Assembly: GCA_021846285.1 (NCBI GenBank)
Contig: JAJZCB010000007.1
Span: 1 to 64,000 of the forward strand
Source: Bacillota bacterium
Lineage (GTDB): Bacteria; Bacillota; Bacilli; Alicyclobacillales; SLC66
Direction of reading: 5' to 3'
DNA length: 64,000 bases
Positions 34,070-42,899 of this stretch are shown piece after piece (positions within the stretch are counted from its first letter, which is position 1; every line of letters starts with the position of its first letter). The notes under the pieces were generated by a model, which was given only the letters and a program-made list of their open reading frames with translations, made no database searches and was not told the origin of the DNA. The translations under genes and the position numbers were made by a program.

Positions 34070-34112
34070 TGTGATGTGAAACACAACCCTGCCGCCACTG
34101 GCGCGTTATGAT
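34070..34112 (+). promoter_or_regulatory. Crp/Fnr-type operator and promoter 3
   Basis: TGTGATGTGAAACACA (34070-34085) is a variant of the TGTGA-N6-TCACA palindrome with one mismatch. A TATGAT element at 34107-34112 puts the site centre near -40.5. It precedes the RIC gene by about 150 bases. Confidence 0.6.
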
Positions 34113-34232
34113 GAATGAAGAGGCACGGTGACATGGCGCGTTCCTCGACACTGGCTGCATTTTCGGGATCGTTACGGACGCAGGAACTGACAAGTCTGTG
34201 GGAAGTAAAGACAGGCGAATGGGGTGGGGTTG

Positions 34233-34973
34233 ATGTTTCAAACGACCGATACGTTAGGTGAAGTGGTTGCGCGGTTTCCGGATGCGGGGACGATTTTTAC
34301 CGACGAGAAAATCGATTTTTGTTGCCGCGGGCAGCGAACTCTGGGCGAAGCGGCGCAAGAGCGGCAGATTGACCCGGCAGCACTGGTCGAACGGGTGAAT
34401 GCGGCGTACGCCGGGATGATCAACGAGTCCCGTCAGCGTTCGGATTGGCAAGAGGCGTCGTTGGAGAGTCTGATTCGCCACATCGTGAACACGCATCATG
34501 CGTATCTGAATCAAATATTGCCCGAATTAAGCCAATTGACAACGAAGATTTTGCGAGTTCATGGAGCGCGTCACAGTGATATTCTGGCCCCTGTTCACCG
34601 TATGTTTCACATGATGAAACTGGATATGGAACAGCACATGATCAAGGAGGAAGAAGAATCATTTCCGATGATCATCGCTTATGAACAGCATCCAGACGGG
34701 AAGTTGCTGATGCAGGCGATCAAGGCTGTCGAAGAGTTGGAGAGCGAACATCGCGACGCGGGAGACATATTGAAAGAGATTCGGAACAAGACGGGAGACT
34801 ATCATCTGCCCGAAGACGCGTGTACAACGTTTGCACAAACGTATCGGAGACTTGAGGAACTGGAAAATGACATGTTTCGGCATATACACATGGAGAACAA
34901 CATCCTCTTCCCACGGCTGCGCGCGACGAGCGCTGAGCCCGCAGCCGAATCTGCGGCTTCCCCCACGGCTTGA
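34233..34973 (+). CDS. ric: RIC/ScdA di-iron protein for iron-sulfur cluster repair
   Basis: A 246-residue cytosolic protein. The N-terminal ScdA domain contains KIDFCCRGQRTL; the hemerythrin-like domain provides di-iron ligands in VNTHHAYL, APVHRMFHMM, QHMIKEEEESFP, ESEHRDAG and RHIHMENNILFP. RIC proteins repair clusters damaged by nitric oxide or peroxide and can release iron or NO. ATG 34233 follows GGGGTGGGG. A Crp/Fnr-type promoter precedes it, in keeping with nitrosative-stress control. Confidence 0.92.
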   Translation: MFQTTDTLGEVVARFPDAGTIFTDEKIDFCCRGQRTLGEAAQERQIDPAALVERVNAAYAGMINESRQRSDWQEASLESLIRHIVNTHHAYLNQILPELSQLTTKILRVHGARHSDILAPVHRMFHMMKLDMEQHMIKEEEESFPMIIAYEQHPDGKLLMQAIKAVEELESEHRDAGDILKEIRNKTGDYHLPEDACTTFAQTYRRLEELENDMFRHIHMENNILFPRLRATSAEPAAESAASPTA

Positions 34974-35044
34974 TTCGCAAGGGCTGAACGGAACGGGCCC
35001 CTGACCGCTTCAACAGAGATACAGTGGCCGTAACTGACGATATC

Positions 35045-35079
35045 CTGTAAGGGGCATCCATCATGGATGCCCCTTACAG
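35045..35079. terminator. 16 bp perfect hairpin after the RIC gene
   Basis: CTGTAAGGGGCATCCA and TGGATGCCCCTTACAG pair exactly around a TCA loop, 72 bases past the RIC stop, within the 300-base gap before tatA. No T-run follows. The rest of the gap holds a TATACT element near 35200 that may serve the next operon. Confidence 0.65.
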
Positions 35080-35276
35080 ATGTTATCCGTGCCTATGTCC
35101 GCGGGACTTCGCTGCCTCACGGCGGAGTCCGAATGGATCATACATAATCATGGCCCTAAATGGCTCCTGTGGATCATGTGTCGAATCGGGGAGGCCAACT
35201 ATACTGGTCTTGAATAAGAGACCGATTATCTTCCAACGACGCTATTCACCAACAGATGAAAGGAAGGAACACGATC

Positions 35277-35492
35277 ATGTTGAACGATTTGCTGACCCCC
35301 ACGCATTTGATTTTCCTCCTGGTGCTGGCCCTCTTGATCTTTGGCCCCCGCCGCCTCCCCGAGATTGGTTCGGGCATGGGCAAGGCGCTGCGCGACTTTC
35401 GTATGGCGCTCACGCGCATCGATCAACCGGACCGAGATCAGGCGCCCCCCGCCGCAGAACCGCCGAGAGAGGATGAGCCGCAACATCGGTGA
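35277..35492 (+). CDS. tatA: Twin-arginine translocase subunit TatA
   Basis: A 71-residue TatA/E-type protein: one membrane helix (LIFLLVLALLIFG), the hinge FGPRRLPEIG, an amphipathic helix (GKALRDFRMAL) and a charged tail. ATG 35277 follows AAGGAAGG. It begins the operon that also carries TatC and a Tat-exported reductase, and probably serves that enzyme. Confidence 0.9.
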   Translation: MLNDLLTPTHLIFLLVLALLIFGPRRLPEIGSGMGKALRDFRMALTRIDQPDRDQAPPAAEPPREDEPQHR

Positions 35493-35532
35493 GTGGAGTC
35501 CGTCCAACGAGTGAAGGAGGGGAGTCCGACAT

Positions 35533-36552
35533 ATGGACAATAACAACATACCGCCTGCAGAGCCTTCCGGCGGCGAGAGCGATCGGCAACACGATGAGCC
35601 TCTGGCTACGCGAGGGCAGGTGGTGGCCAAAGGCGTCGCGCTGGGCCTCGGACTGGCTGCGCTCTCTCTCGGGCGCCAATCCGGCCGCGCACAGGCCGCC
35701 GCATCGACAGGAGGGCCGCATCTCGATCCGACCGCGAACATGAGCTGGGAAGGTTGGGACAATCCGCAGCTTCAGGTTCAGGATGGGTGGGAGAAATGGC
35801 AAACCATCCTCAATCCCGAACATCTGCCGATTTATCACGATCAATTTGAGAAGATTGACGTCGCCCGTCCCAGACACCACTGGGTCATGGTCATTGACCT
35901 TCGCAAGTGCGTCGGATGCCAGTCCTGCACAGTGGCGTGCAAGTCCGAAAACAACGTGCCCCTGGGAGTCTATCGCACGTGGGTGGACGTCTATCAGGAA
36001 GGCCGGACCGTTCCCGACCCGGCCGGCGATATCGTGGTGGACGGTCGGCGCTACCAGATGGATGTAAATGTCATGAATGTTCCCAAGCTCTGCAACCACT
36101 GTGATGATCCGCCGTGCGTGGAGGTCTGTCCGGTCAAAGCGACCTACAAACGCCAGGACGGCATAGTCCTGGTCGATCCGGAAGTGTGCATTGGCTGCGG
36201 CACATGCATTAACGCGTGTCCCTATGGTGCGCGGTACATGAATCCCGTTTCGCATACGGCAGACAAATGTACGTTTTGCGTCGAAAGGGTGGATCAGGGT
36301 CTGCTGCCTGCCTGCGTGCTGAGTTGCGTGGGGAGGGCCCGCGTTTTTGGAGACGCCAATGATCCGCAAAGCGATGTATCCCGTCTGCTTGCGGACTATC
36401 CCCATGTGGTCCGCCATGCGGACTTGGGAACGGAGCCCCAGGTGTTCTACATCGGGATGAGCGGCGAGATCGCGACGGCCGATGATCCGGATATCCAGCA
36501 CATGGTGTTCACGTACACCAGCAACGCGAACAGCATCGCGGCGACGGACTAG
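35533..36552 (+). CDS. Four-cluster ferredoxin subunit of a molybdenum reductase
   Basis: A 339-residue electron-transfer subunit of the PsrB/TtrB/DmsB group. Four cysteine groups for [4Fe-4S] clusters are visible: CVGCQSCTVAC, CNHCDDPPCVEVCP, CIGCGTCINACP and CTFC-CVLSC. The N-terminus has a hydrophobic stretch preceded by ATRGQVVAKG, where a twin-arginine motif would be expected but only one Arg is present, so it may be exported in complex with the catalytic subunit. It lies between tatA and the membrane anchor gene and passes electrons from the quinol site to the molybdenum subunit. Confidence 0.88.
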   Translation: MDNNNIPPAEPSGGESDRQHDEPLATRGQVVAKGVALGLGLAALSLGRQSGRAQAAASTGGPHLDPTANMSWEGWDNPQLQVQDGWEKWQTILNPEHLPIYHDQFEKIDVARPRHHWVMVIDLRKCVGCQSCTVACKSENNVPLGVYRTWVDVYQEGRTVPDPAGDIVVDGRRYQMDVNVMNVPKLCNHCDDPPCVEVCPVKATYKRQDGIVLVDPEVCIGCGTCINACPYGARYMNPVSHTADKCTFCVERVDQGLLPACVLSCVGRARVFGDANDPQSDVSRLLADYPHVVRHADLGTEPQVFYIGMSGEIATADDPDIQHMVFTYTSNANSIAATD

Positions 36553-36584
36553 CGTGGCGTGACACATAGAAGGGAGGGAAAGAC

Positions 36585-37790
36585 ATGCCGCTTGACACGA
36601 CTCCATTAGTGGGGCTCGAACACGTGTATTGGGGCATTTTGATCGTGATTTATCCGTATCTTTCAGGACTGGTCGCGGGTTCCTTCATCGTGGGTTCGCT
36701 CGCCAAGGTCTTTGGAGCGAAGAAATTTGAACCGTTGGCGAAGATCTCGGTGATGGTCACCCTGGCGTTCCTGTTGGTGGCCGCCATGGCGCCGCTGGCC
36801 GATGCGCGACAGCCCTCGCGGTTTCTGGAACTATACTCTCGCCCGCATGTTCCGTACGCCCCGATGGGACTGTTTACGCTGATCTGGACCACCTATGTAC
36901 TCCTGGTCCTCGTCGAAACGTACTTTATCTTTCGCGTCGACAATATCTATCTGGCGACGCACGCTGCAGGATGGCGGCAGACCTGGCACCGCTGGTTGAC
37001 GCTGGGATCCAGGGATACTTCCGACGCCACCCAAAGACGTGACCACACCGTGCTGGTGGTGCTGGCCGCAATTGGAATCTTCTTGGCGTTCGCATTCCAC
37101 GGCTATATCGGATTCATCTTTGGCGCCTTAAAAGCGCGGTACCTCTGGAGCAACCCGCTCATGATGCCGCTTTTCATCGTCTCCGCCATCGTCTCCGGGA
37201 TCGCTTTGATGATTCTGGCCTATGTCGGCATTCAGGGCGGGCTGGTGGGGCGCAAAACGCTGAACACGGAGATTCTGGACGGTCTCGCAAAACTCTTGAT
37301 GTGGGTGATCTTTGTCGATTTGTTCCTGGATATCGTCGAGTTGCTGAACAGCAGCGTTTCGGCGTACACCAACGAGGCGGTGTACGAGGGATTTCACACC
37401 ATCTTTATGGGGGGGCCGCTGACGTTTATGTACTGGGGTCTTCAACTCGGCTGTCTCATCCTCGGCATGATGTTGACGTTTTTCCGGCGCCTTCGTCAGT
37501 CGCCGTTGTGGGCCAGTCTTACCGCGTTCGTTGTGTTGATCAGCGTCTTTGCCATGCGGTACGACACCGTCATCGGCGGCCAACTGCAGCCGAAGGTGTC
37601 GCAGGGGCTGGTGGCCTATGCGCTGCCTTGGCTGGGTCGGGACAGCGTGCAAACCGCCGTTGGCATCTTCGGGATTGTCGTTCTCCTGTTAAGTCTCCAG
37701 CTCTTGTTGTTGCCGTGGGAATCGACATGGATCGCGGTCTGGGCGCGGGGGCGCGGCAGGATGGCAAAGAATGAGGAGGCGCCGCAATGA
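36585..37790 (+). CDS. NrfD/PsrC-type membrane anchor subunit
   Basis: A 401-residue protein with eight to ten membrane helices, starting with HVYWGILIVIYPYLSGLVAGSF, a typical NrfD/PsrC lead. It would oxidise menaquinol and pass electrons to the ferredoxin subunit. GAAGGGAGGG precedes the ATG. The stop overlaps the start of the catalytic subunit (ATGA). Close in type to polysulfide, tetrathionate and sulfur reductases. Confidence 0.88.
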   Translation: MPLDTTPLVGLEHVYWGILIVIYPYLSGLVAGSFIVGSLAKVFGAKKFEPLAKISVMVTLAFLLVAAMAPLADARQPSRFLELYSRPHVPYAPMGLFTLIWTTYVLLVLVETYFIFRVDNIYLATHAAGWRQTWHRWLTLGSRDTSDATQRRDHTVLVVLAAIGIFLAFAFHGYIGFIFGALKARYLWSNPLMMPLFIVSAIVSGIALMILAYVGIQGGLVGRKTLNTEILDGLAKLLMWVIFVDLFLDIVELLNSSVSAYTNEAVYEGFHTIFMGGPLTFMYWGLQLGCLILGMMLTFFRRLRQSPLWASLTAFVVLISVFAMRYDTVIGGQLQPKVSQGLVAYALPWLGRDSVQTAVGIFGIVVLLLSLQLLLLPWESTWIAVWARGRGRMAKNEEAPQ

Positions 37791-40700
37791 GTTGGAATGA
37801 CACGGAAGTCTCCCGTCGCATGTTTGTGGTGGGATCGGTTGGGGCCGCAAGCGCCCTGGCGACGTTGTGGGGATCTTGGCCATGGCTGCCCGGCATGTTC
37901 CATCGCCGGGGAACGTACGTTTATCCTATGCGCACCGAGCTCTGGAAGGGCGTGGATGTCCGCTACAGCGTCTGTCGGCAATGCCGGAGCGACTGCGGTC
38001 TTGAGGCTCGGGTGTATAACGGCGTCCTGATGAAACTGGACGGGAATCCCTATCACCCCAACACGACGGAGCCGCAATTGCCGTACGCCACCTCTGTGGA
38101 GGAATCGCTCAAGGTCGCGGCGCCGCACTCTTTGTGTGCCCGTGGTCAGGCCGGGCGCCAGACTGTGTACGATCGCTACCGCGTCTTCTTCCCGCTAAAA
38201 CGGGTCGGTCCCCGGGGGGCGGGGCAGTGGCAGACGATCGGTTGGGAGCAGTTGATTCGTGAAGTGACCGAAGGAGGCATGCTCTTCAAGAACGCGCCTG
38301 GCGAGGAGAACCGGTACGTGGAGGGGTTTGCGGATCTATGGCGACAGGGCAATGGCCCCAATACGCCAGTTGATCCGAAGCACTCTGATCTCGGACCCGT
38401 CACCAATCAGTTCGTGCTGTTCTGGGGCCGATCCGAGCCCGGTCAGGCGACGTTTCTCACGCGATTTGCCACCGCCTTTGGCTCCATCAACGCGCTGCCG
38501 CACGTCGGCATTTGCGAACTCAACCATCACGTCGCGACGATGCAGTCGCTCGACGGCAAAATCGCCATGCTCAAACCCGATGTCGCGAACGCCGAGTATG
38601 TGATCTGGTTTGGGGCCAACATCTACAATGCGAATTTCCCCATGCAGACGCTGGCCCGCAAGGTTGCGGAGGCGTCCGCCGACGGTTCGCTCCAGTTCGT
38701 ATTGGTCGACCCCAATACGCCAAATAGCGCTGGCCGGGCGCAGCGCCATGTGAAAATTCAGCCTGGGGGCGACGCCGGTCTCATCATGGGCATGATCCGG
38801 CGCATCATCGAACAGCACCGCTATCGGACAACGTTTCTTTCGGTTCCAAGCTATGAGGCTGCGCAAAAGGCGGGCGAACTCGATTATACGAACGCCAGTT
38901 GGCTGGTCATTCACGATTCGAAGAATCCCGATGAGGGTCAATTTTTGACGGCAGCGGCCGCCGGGTTGGTTCCTGTCGCCGATCCCGCCGCCGCTGATCC
39001 GGTGGTCATCGACGCCGGATCGGGCAAACCGATGCGCGCCACGCAGAGTGTCGTGGGGCAACTCTGGCCGACAGGGAACCTGTCGAACCGGCCCGTCACG
39101 GTGAACGGAATCGCGTGCCAGACCGCGTTTCAGGTTCTCTACGAGGAAGCGGCCTCTCATTCTTACGCGGAATACGCCCAGATCGCCGGCATTCCAGAGT
39201 CGACCATCCATGAGTTGGCCACGGAGTTTACGAGCCATGGGCGCAAGGCGGTGGCGGATTTCTACCGTGGACCTGCCATGCATACCAATGGCGTCTACAC
39301 CGGCCGCGGGATCCTGACCTTAAACTTTCTCATCGGCAACATCGATTGGGCGGGCGGATACATCACGGGCGGCAAAGCGGCGGACTTCATGGGCGCCTAT
39401 CCTGGAGCGCCTTACGACCTGGGCAAATGGCCTGGCCCCAAAGGCTCCCTCCCGGCAGGCGTTCCGATTTCGCGTGAGAAGAGCTTTTATGAGAAGACCT
39501 CACTCTATCAGGAGGCGGTCACAGCGGGCAAAGATCCCTTCCCGACAAAGCGGCCGTGGTATCCGTTCGGGTATGGCATCTGGCATGAGATCTTTGCCGG
39601 AACTTGGAACCAGTATCCGTATCCGGTCAAGATCCTCCTGCAGCACGAGGCGAATCCGGCGTGGTCTGCGCCGCCCGGCATGAGCGGAGCGCCGGATGAG
39701 TCGTTGCCGTGGTTTCGGATGATTAAAGACGTCCAGAAAGTGCCGCTCTACATCGTCAGCGATATTCTGATTTCGGAGTCTTCCCGCTATGCGGACTATA
39801 TTGTTCCAGATACCACGTATTTGGAGACATGGGGTATGCTTCCCGGGTTCCCCACGACGCCAACCGGAACGATCGGCGTCCGCCAGCCTGTCATTGAGCC
39901 CTTGACCGCCAAGACACCGTCGGGGGCGGCGATGTCGGTGGAACAATTCCTGATCGACGTCGCGCGAGCCCTGGGGTTGCCTGGATTTGGCCAAAACGCG
40001 TTTCAGGAGGGCGGGTCGCTGACAAGGCGTGAGGACTATTACCTCAAGATGGTGGCAAATATCGCCTACTATCCGGACTATCACGCCAAGCGAGGATCGC
40101 AACTCGTAAAAATCGGGCCCGTGCCGGATGCGGCCACCCCGCTTGAGCGAAACGCGGCGGAACGCTGGCAATCGCAGTATGGCAGCGCACTCAGCCCGGA
40201 CCAGTGGCGGAAAGCGGCTTATGTCCTGGCGCGCGGAGGACGTTTCGAAGACTATGATGCGGGCTATGTGCCGGGCGCACTTGTACCCACCCAAATGACG
40301 TACCAGTACGGTCAGGCAAAACTGCCCTGCCAGATTTACAACGCCACCTTTGCAAAGACACACAACACCCTCACCGGGGAACGGTTCACGCCCGTGGCGC
40401 ATTGGGAGCCCATTCGTCTCTTTGACGGCACTCCCTTGGCGACGGTGGACGATCCCAGGAAGTATCCCTTCCTGCTTTCGACCTATAAACAGCCGATCCA
40501 CAGCAAAGCCCGCACCTGGGCGGACAAGTGGCTGGTGGAACTGATGCCTGTGGGCTATCTGGAGATGAATCCGCTGGACGCACAGCGGCTGGGGTTGAGA
40601 GACGGCGACTGGGTTCGGGTGTGGTCGGCCACCTATCCAAAAGGCGTCAAGGGGCCTCTGCGGACGATGCCGGGGGTGCGCCCCGGCGTGGTGAGTTTCC

Positions 40701-40951
40701 CTCAGTCGTATGGACACTGGCATTATGACGCCGGACAGTGGACCATCAACGGGAACACCTATCAGGGCGACCCCCATCTGGTGACGCCCGTCCGGCTCAA
40801 CGCCTGCATGCGGCTGGATCCCTCCCTTACGGACGCCGAGGGCTGGGGTACTTGTATGATCGATCCGGTCGGAGGCGGGGCGGACTACTACAGCACACGG
40901 GTGCAGTTGGAGAAGATCCCGGCAGAATCGGTCCATGCGCTGCAAGTGTAA
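37787..40951 (+). CDS. Molybdopterin catalytic subunit, sulfur/tetrathionate-reductase type
   Basis: A 1054-residue member of the DMSO reductase family. A Tat signal starts the protein (SRRMFVVG, Arg10-Arg11). A [4Fe-4S] site uses Cys63, Cys66, Cys70 and probably Cys117. Cys243 in HVGICELNHH is the likely molybdenum ligand. The size and the ferredoxin/NrfD partners match TtrA and archaeal SreA-type enzymes that reduce tetrathionate, polysulfide or sulfur; the actual substrate is uncertain. It would act outside the membrane. The neighbouring Tat subunits and TorD-like chaperone support its maturation. Confidence 0.85.
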   Translation: MSWNDTEVSRRMFVVGSVGAASALATLWGSWPWLPGMFHRRGTYVYPMRTELWKGVDVRYSVCRQCRSDCGLEARVYNGVLMKLDGNPYHPNTTEPQLPYATSVEESLKVAAPHSLCARGQAGRQTVYDRYRVFFPLKRVGPRGAGQWQTIGWEQLIREVTEGGMLFKNAPGEENRYVEGFADLWRQGNGPNTPVDPKHSDLGPVTNQFVLFWGRSEPGQATFLTRFATAFGSINALPHVGICELNHHVATMQSLDGKIAMLKPDVANAEYVIWFGANIYNANFPMQTLARKVAEASADGSLQFVLVDPNTPNSAGRAQRHVKIQPGGDAGLIMGMIRRIIEQHRYRTTFLSVPSYEAAQKAGELDYTNASWLVIHDSKNPDEGQFLTAAAAGLVPVADPAAADPVVIDAGSGKPMRATQSVVGQLWPTGNLSNRPVTVNGIACQTAFQVLYEEAASHSYAEYAQIAGIPESTIHELATEFTSHGRKAVADFYRGPAMHTNGVYTGRGILTLNFLIGNIDWAGGYITGGKAADFMGAYPGAPYDLGKWPGPKGSLPAGVPISREKSFYEKTSLYQEAVTAGKDPFPTKRPWYPFGYGIWHEIFAGTWNQYPYPVKILLQHEANPAWSAPPGMSGAPDESLPWFRMIKDVQKVPLYIVSDILISESSRYADYIVPDTTYLETWGMLPGFPTTPTGTIGVRQPVIEPLTAKTPSGAAMSVEQFLIDVARALGLPGFGQNAFQEGGSLTRREDYYLKMVANIAYYPDYHAKRGSQLVKIGPVPDAATPLERNAAERWQSQYGSALSPDQWRKAAYVLARGGRFEDYDAGYVPGALVPTQMTYQYGQAKLPCQIYNATFAKTHNTLTGERFTPVAHWEPIRLFDGTPLATVDDPRKYPFLLSTYKQPIHSKARTWADKWLVELMPVGYLEMNPLDAQRLGLRDGDWVRVWSATYPKGVKGPLRTMPGVRPGVVSFPQSYGHWHYDAGQWTINGNTYQGDPHLVTPVRLNACMRLDPSLTDAEGWGTCMIDPVGGGADYYSTRVQLEKIPAESVHALQV

Positions 40952-40990
40952 ATCAAGGAGGTGAAGGGGCGGGCCAGCCACTCGCCCCGG

Positions 40991-41662
40991 ATGATGGGAA
41001 AAAGCATGGGAAATAGCGCTGAAAACTCCGAACTGACGGCGTCGGTGGCCGACGTCCTGTGGCTCTTTGCCGCTCTTTTCGACGGACCCCCGCCAGCGCC
41101 TCTCTGGGTGGCTCTCCGCGAGACGGTCTGGCCTCACCTCAGGCAGGCAGTCGACGCGCCCAGCACAGCGCTGGAATTGCCCGCCTGGGACGCGGATCGA
41201 CTTGGCGTGGAGTACGACCAGTGGTTGGCCATTCCCGTGGCCGGGCAGGGCGCCTTGGGCTACCCGCCTGAGCGCGTTGTAGAACAGGGGAACGAGGACA
41301 GCGTGGAGGCGATGGCGCGTCTGGCCGACCTGTTGGGCGTGGAATGGGAGAAACCGTCATTCCGGCCTGGGAGCGCCTTTCCAGTGCGTCCCGACCATCT
41401 GACGGTTCTCTGGGGGCTGTGGGCGATCCTGCTGACGATGCCCGGGACCGATCAACTCGGGGAGCGCCGGGTGGAGGATTGGTCTCAGACAGTCTGGTCG
41501 CTGATCCACGCGACGTTGACTCGACTACAGGAGATCCTGCCAGCGGAAACCGCGTATGCGGCCATCACCCGTATAGCCTTGGCGTACGGCGTCGAAGCGG
41601 CCGCCTGGCAAGAGATGGGCGACATGGACGAGATGGACGAGATGGGCTCCCATAGCGAGTGA
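40991..41662 (+). CDS. TorD/DmsD-like maturation chaperone
   Basis: A 223-residue mostly helical cytosolic protein placed directly after the molybdenum subunit. It has the loose TorD features: an EYDQWLAIP segment, LADLLGVEWEKPSF and conserved acidic residues; identity is low and the position in the operon is the main argument. The start is ambiguous: a perfect AAGGAGGTGA (40955) sits too far from ATG 40991 and directly on GTG 40961. The tail contains a short EMG/DEM repeat. Its stop overlaps a possible upstream start of tatC. Confidence 0.65.
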   Translation: MMGKSMGNSAENSELTASVADVLWLFAALFDGPPPAPLWVALRETVWPHLRQAVDAPSTALELPAWDADRLGVEYDQWLAIPVAGQGALGYPPERVVEQGNEDSVEAMARLADLLGVEWEKPSFRPGSAFPVRPDHLTVLWGLWAILLTMPGTDQLGERRVEDWSQTVWSLIHATLTRLQEILPAETAYAAITRIALAYGVEAAAWQEMGDMDEMDEMGSHSE

Positions 41663-41679
41663 GGAGAGGAGGAACAATC

Positions 41680-42516
41680 ATGGCTACACTTTTGCGTGGT
41701 CCCAATCAGCGCCATACCGTCGCCTCCAACAGGAATAAGGTGATGACGGTCACGCAGCACCTGGGCGAACTGCGTCGTCGGCTCTTGTGGGCGATCGCCG
41801 GCACCGCCGTGGCGGCGATCGGGCTGGCGCTCCAGTGGCGCACTCTGCTGCGCGGGGTGCTGTTTCCGCTTCTCTTTGCCAAAGCGGGCCACCTCACCTG
41901 GGCAAGCTGGCGGCAGGCGTGGGAGGCGCCGTGGCCCGCGCACTCTCCGCTCCTGACGCTGTCGCCGACGGAGCCGATTTTCACCCTGATCAATCTGGTG
42001 TTGGCGGCGGCCGTCGTGGTGAGTTCGCCGCTCTGGCTGTACGAGGCCTGGGCCTATCTCGCACCCGTCTTACCCGCCCGCCATCGGCGCTGGGGAGGCG
42101 GGTACCTGGTCGGGGGCCTCGGCCTTTTCTGGCTGGGCACCGCCGTGGCATTCCTCGGCATCATTCCGGTGTCGCTCAAGTTTTTGCTCACCTTTTCGGG
42201 CGGTCTCTTCGCGGAACAGGTGCGAGCCAGCGCCTATCTGGGGTTTGTGACCAGCTTCAGCCTGGCGCTGGGCCTCATCTTTGCGCTGCCGGCCCTGTTG
42301 GCGGCGGCGGTGAAACTGGGCCTGCTTCGCGCGGAGCAATTGCAGCGCGGACGGCGGGTGGCTCTGTTTGTCAGCGCGTTTTTGGCGGCGTTGGTCATTC
42401 CCTCCCCGGACCCGCTAACGCTGATGGCGGCGACGGCGCCGATCTACGCGCTGTATGAGGGCACGGTGCAACTGGCGCGCTTTATTCGACCGCTCGGCAC
42501 ATTCCGGGGGGTTTGA
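41680..42516 (+). CDS. tatC: Twin-arginine translocase subunit TatC
   Basis: A 278-residue protein with six membrane helices. The N-terminal cytosolic signature HLGELRRRLLW and the first periplasmic loop element LSPTEPIFTLINL are present, as is the PLWLYEAWAYLAPVL segment. TatC binds the twin-arginine signal. ATG 41680 follows AGGAGAGGAGGA. It has a 35-residue extension before the first helix. Together with tatA in the same operon it forms a minimal dedicated TatAC system. Confidence 0.9.
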   Translation: MATLLRGPNQRHTVASNRNKVMTVTQHLGELRRRLLWAIAGTAVAAIGLALQWRTLLRGVLFPLLFAKAGHLTWASWRQAWEAPWPAHSPLLTLSPTEPIFTLINLVLAAAVVVSSPLWLYEAWAYLAPVLPARHRRWGGGYLVGGLGLFWLGTAVAFLGIIPVSLKFLLTFSGGLFAEQVRASAYLGFVTSFSLALGLIFALPALLAAAVKLGLLRAEQLQRGRRVALFVSAFLAALVIPSPDPLTLMAATAPIYALYEGTVQLARFIRPLGTFRGV

Positions 42517-42557
42517 CAGAGAGGATGTTTGCATGGATCACGGGAGTCTGCGATAAT

Positions 42558-42752
42558 ATATAAGTAAATGATTATATTCCAAAACGCGCAAGGCAGCAGG
42601 AGTATCTGCACGAGCTCGCCCAACGGCACTCGGACCGCATCCTTGCAGAGTGCGAGGCGTCCGATGATGAGGTGATCGGTGTCGCGGCCTTGCGGAAGGT
42701 GGCCAGTCAGATCTTTGCCTCAGCGGGCTATCGCTTCCATACGATACGTTGA
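42558..42752 (+). pseudogene. Possible gene remnant, unrecognised
   Basis: An open frame without a usual start codon encodes a protein-like segment (RQQEYLHELAQRHSDRIL, then VIGVAALRKVASQIFASAGY) to a TGA at 42750. Composition is that of a real helical protein but no family is recognised. It occupies half of the 380-base gap between tatC and the next gene; a promoter-like TTGCAT/TAATAT pair lies at its upstream edge. Confidence 0.3.
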
Positions 42753-42899
42753 CAAATGCTTTGCCAAGATGTCACTGTTAGAATGAACAGGTGATGGAAC
42801 GAGAGCTTGGCGCAGCAACAGGGCAAGGGAGAACCCGATCGAAAGAAGCAGGGGCCTTTTAAGGGGTGATCAGCGCTGAAACGAAGCCAAAAGATCGGA

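Noticed and set aside
35410-36606. A 398-codon minus-strand frame
   Set aside because: Antisense to the ferredoxin subunit with its four cysteine groups.
36585-37790. Formate dehydrogenase or nitrite reductase complex
   Set aside because: No selenocysteine or formate dehydrogenase motifs in the catalytic subunit and no multiheme cytochrome; NrfD-type anchor with 1054-residue subunit fits sulfur or tetrathionate enzymes better.
39500-41137. A 545-codon open frame on the minus strand
   Set aside because: Opposite the molybdenum subunit and chaperone genes, which have clear motifs; no motif or start signal of its own.
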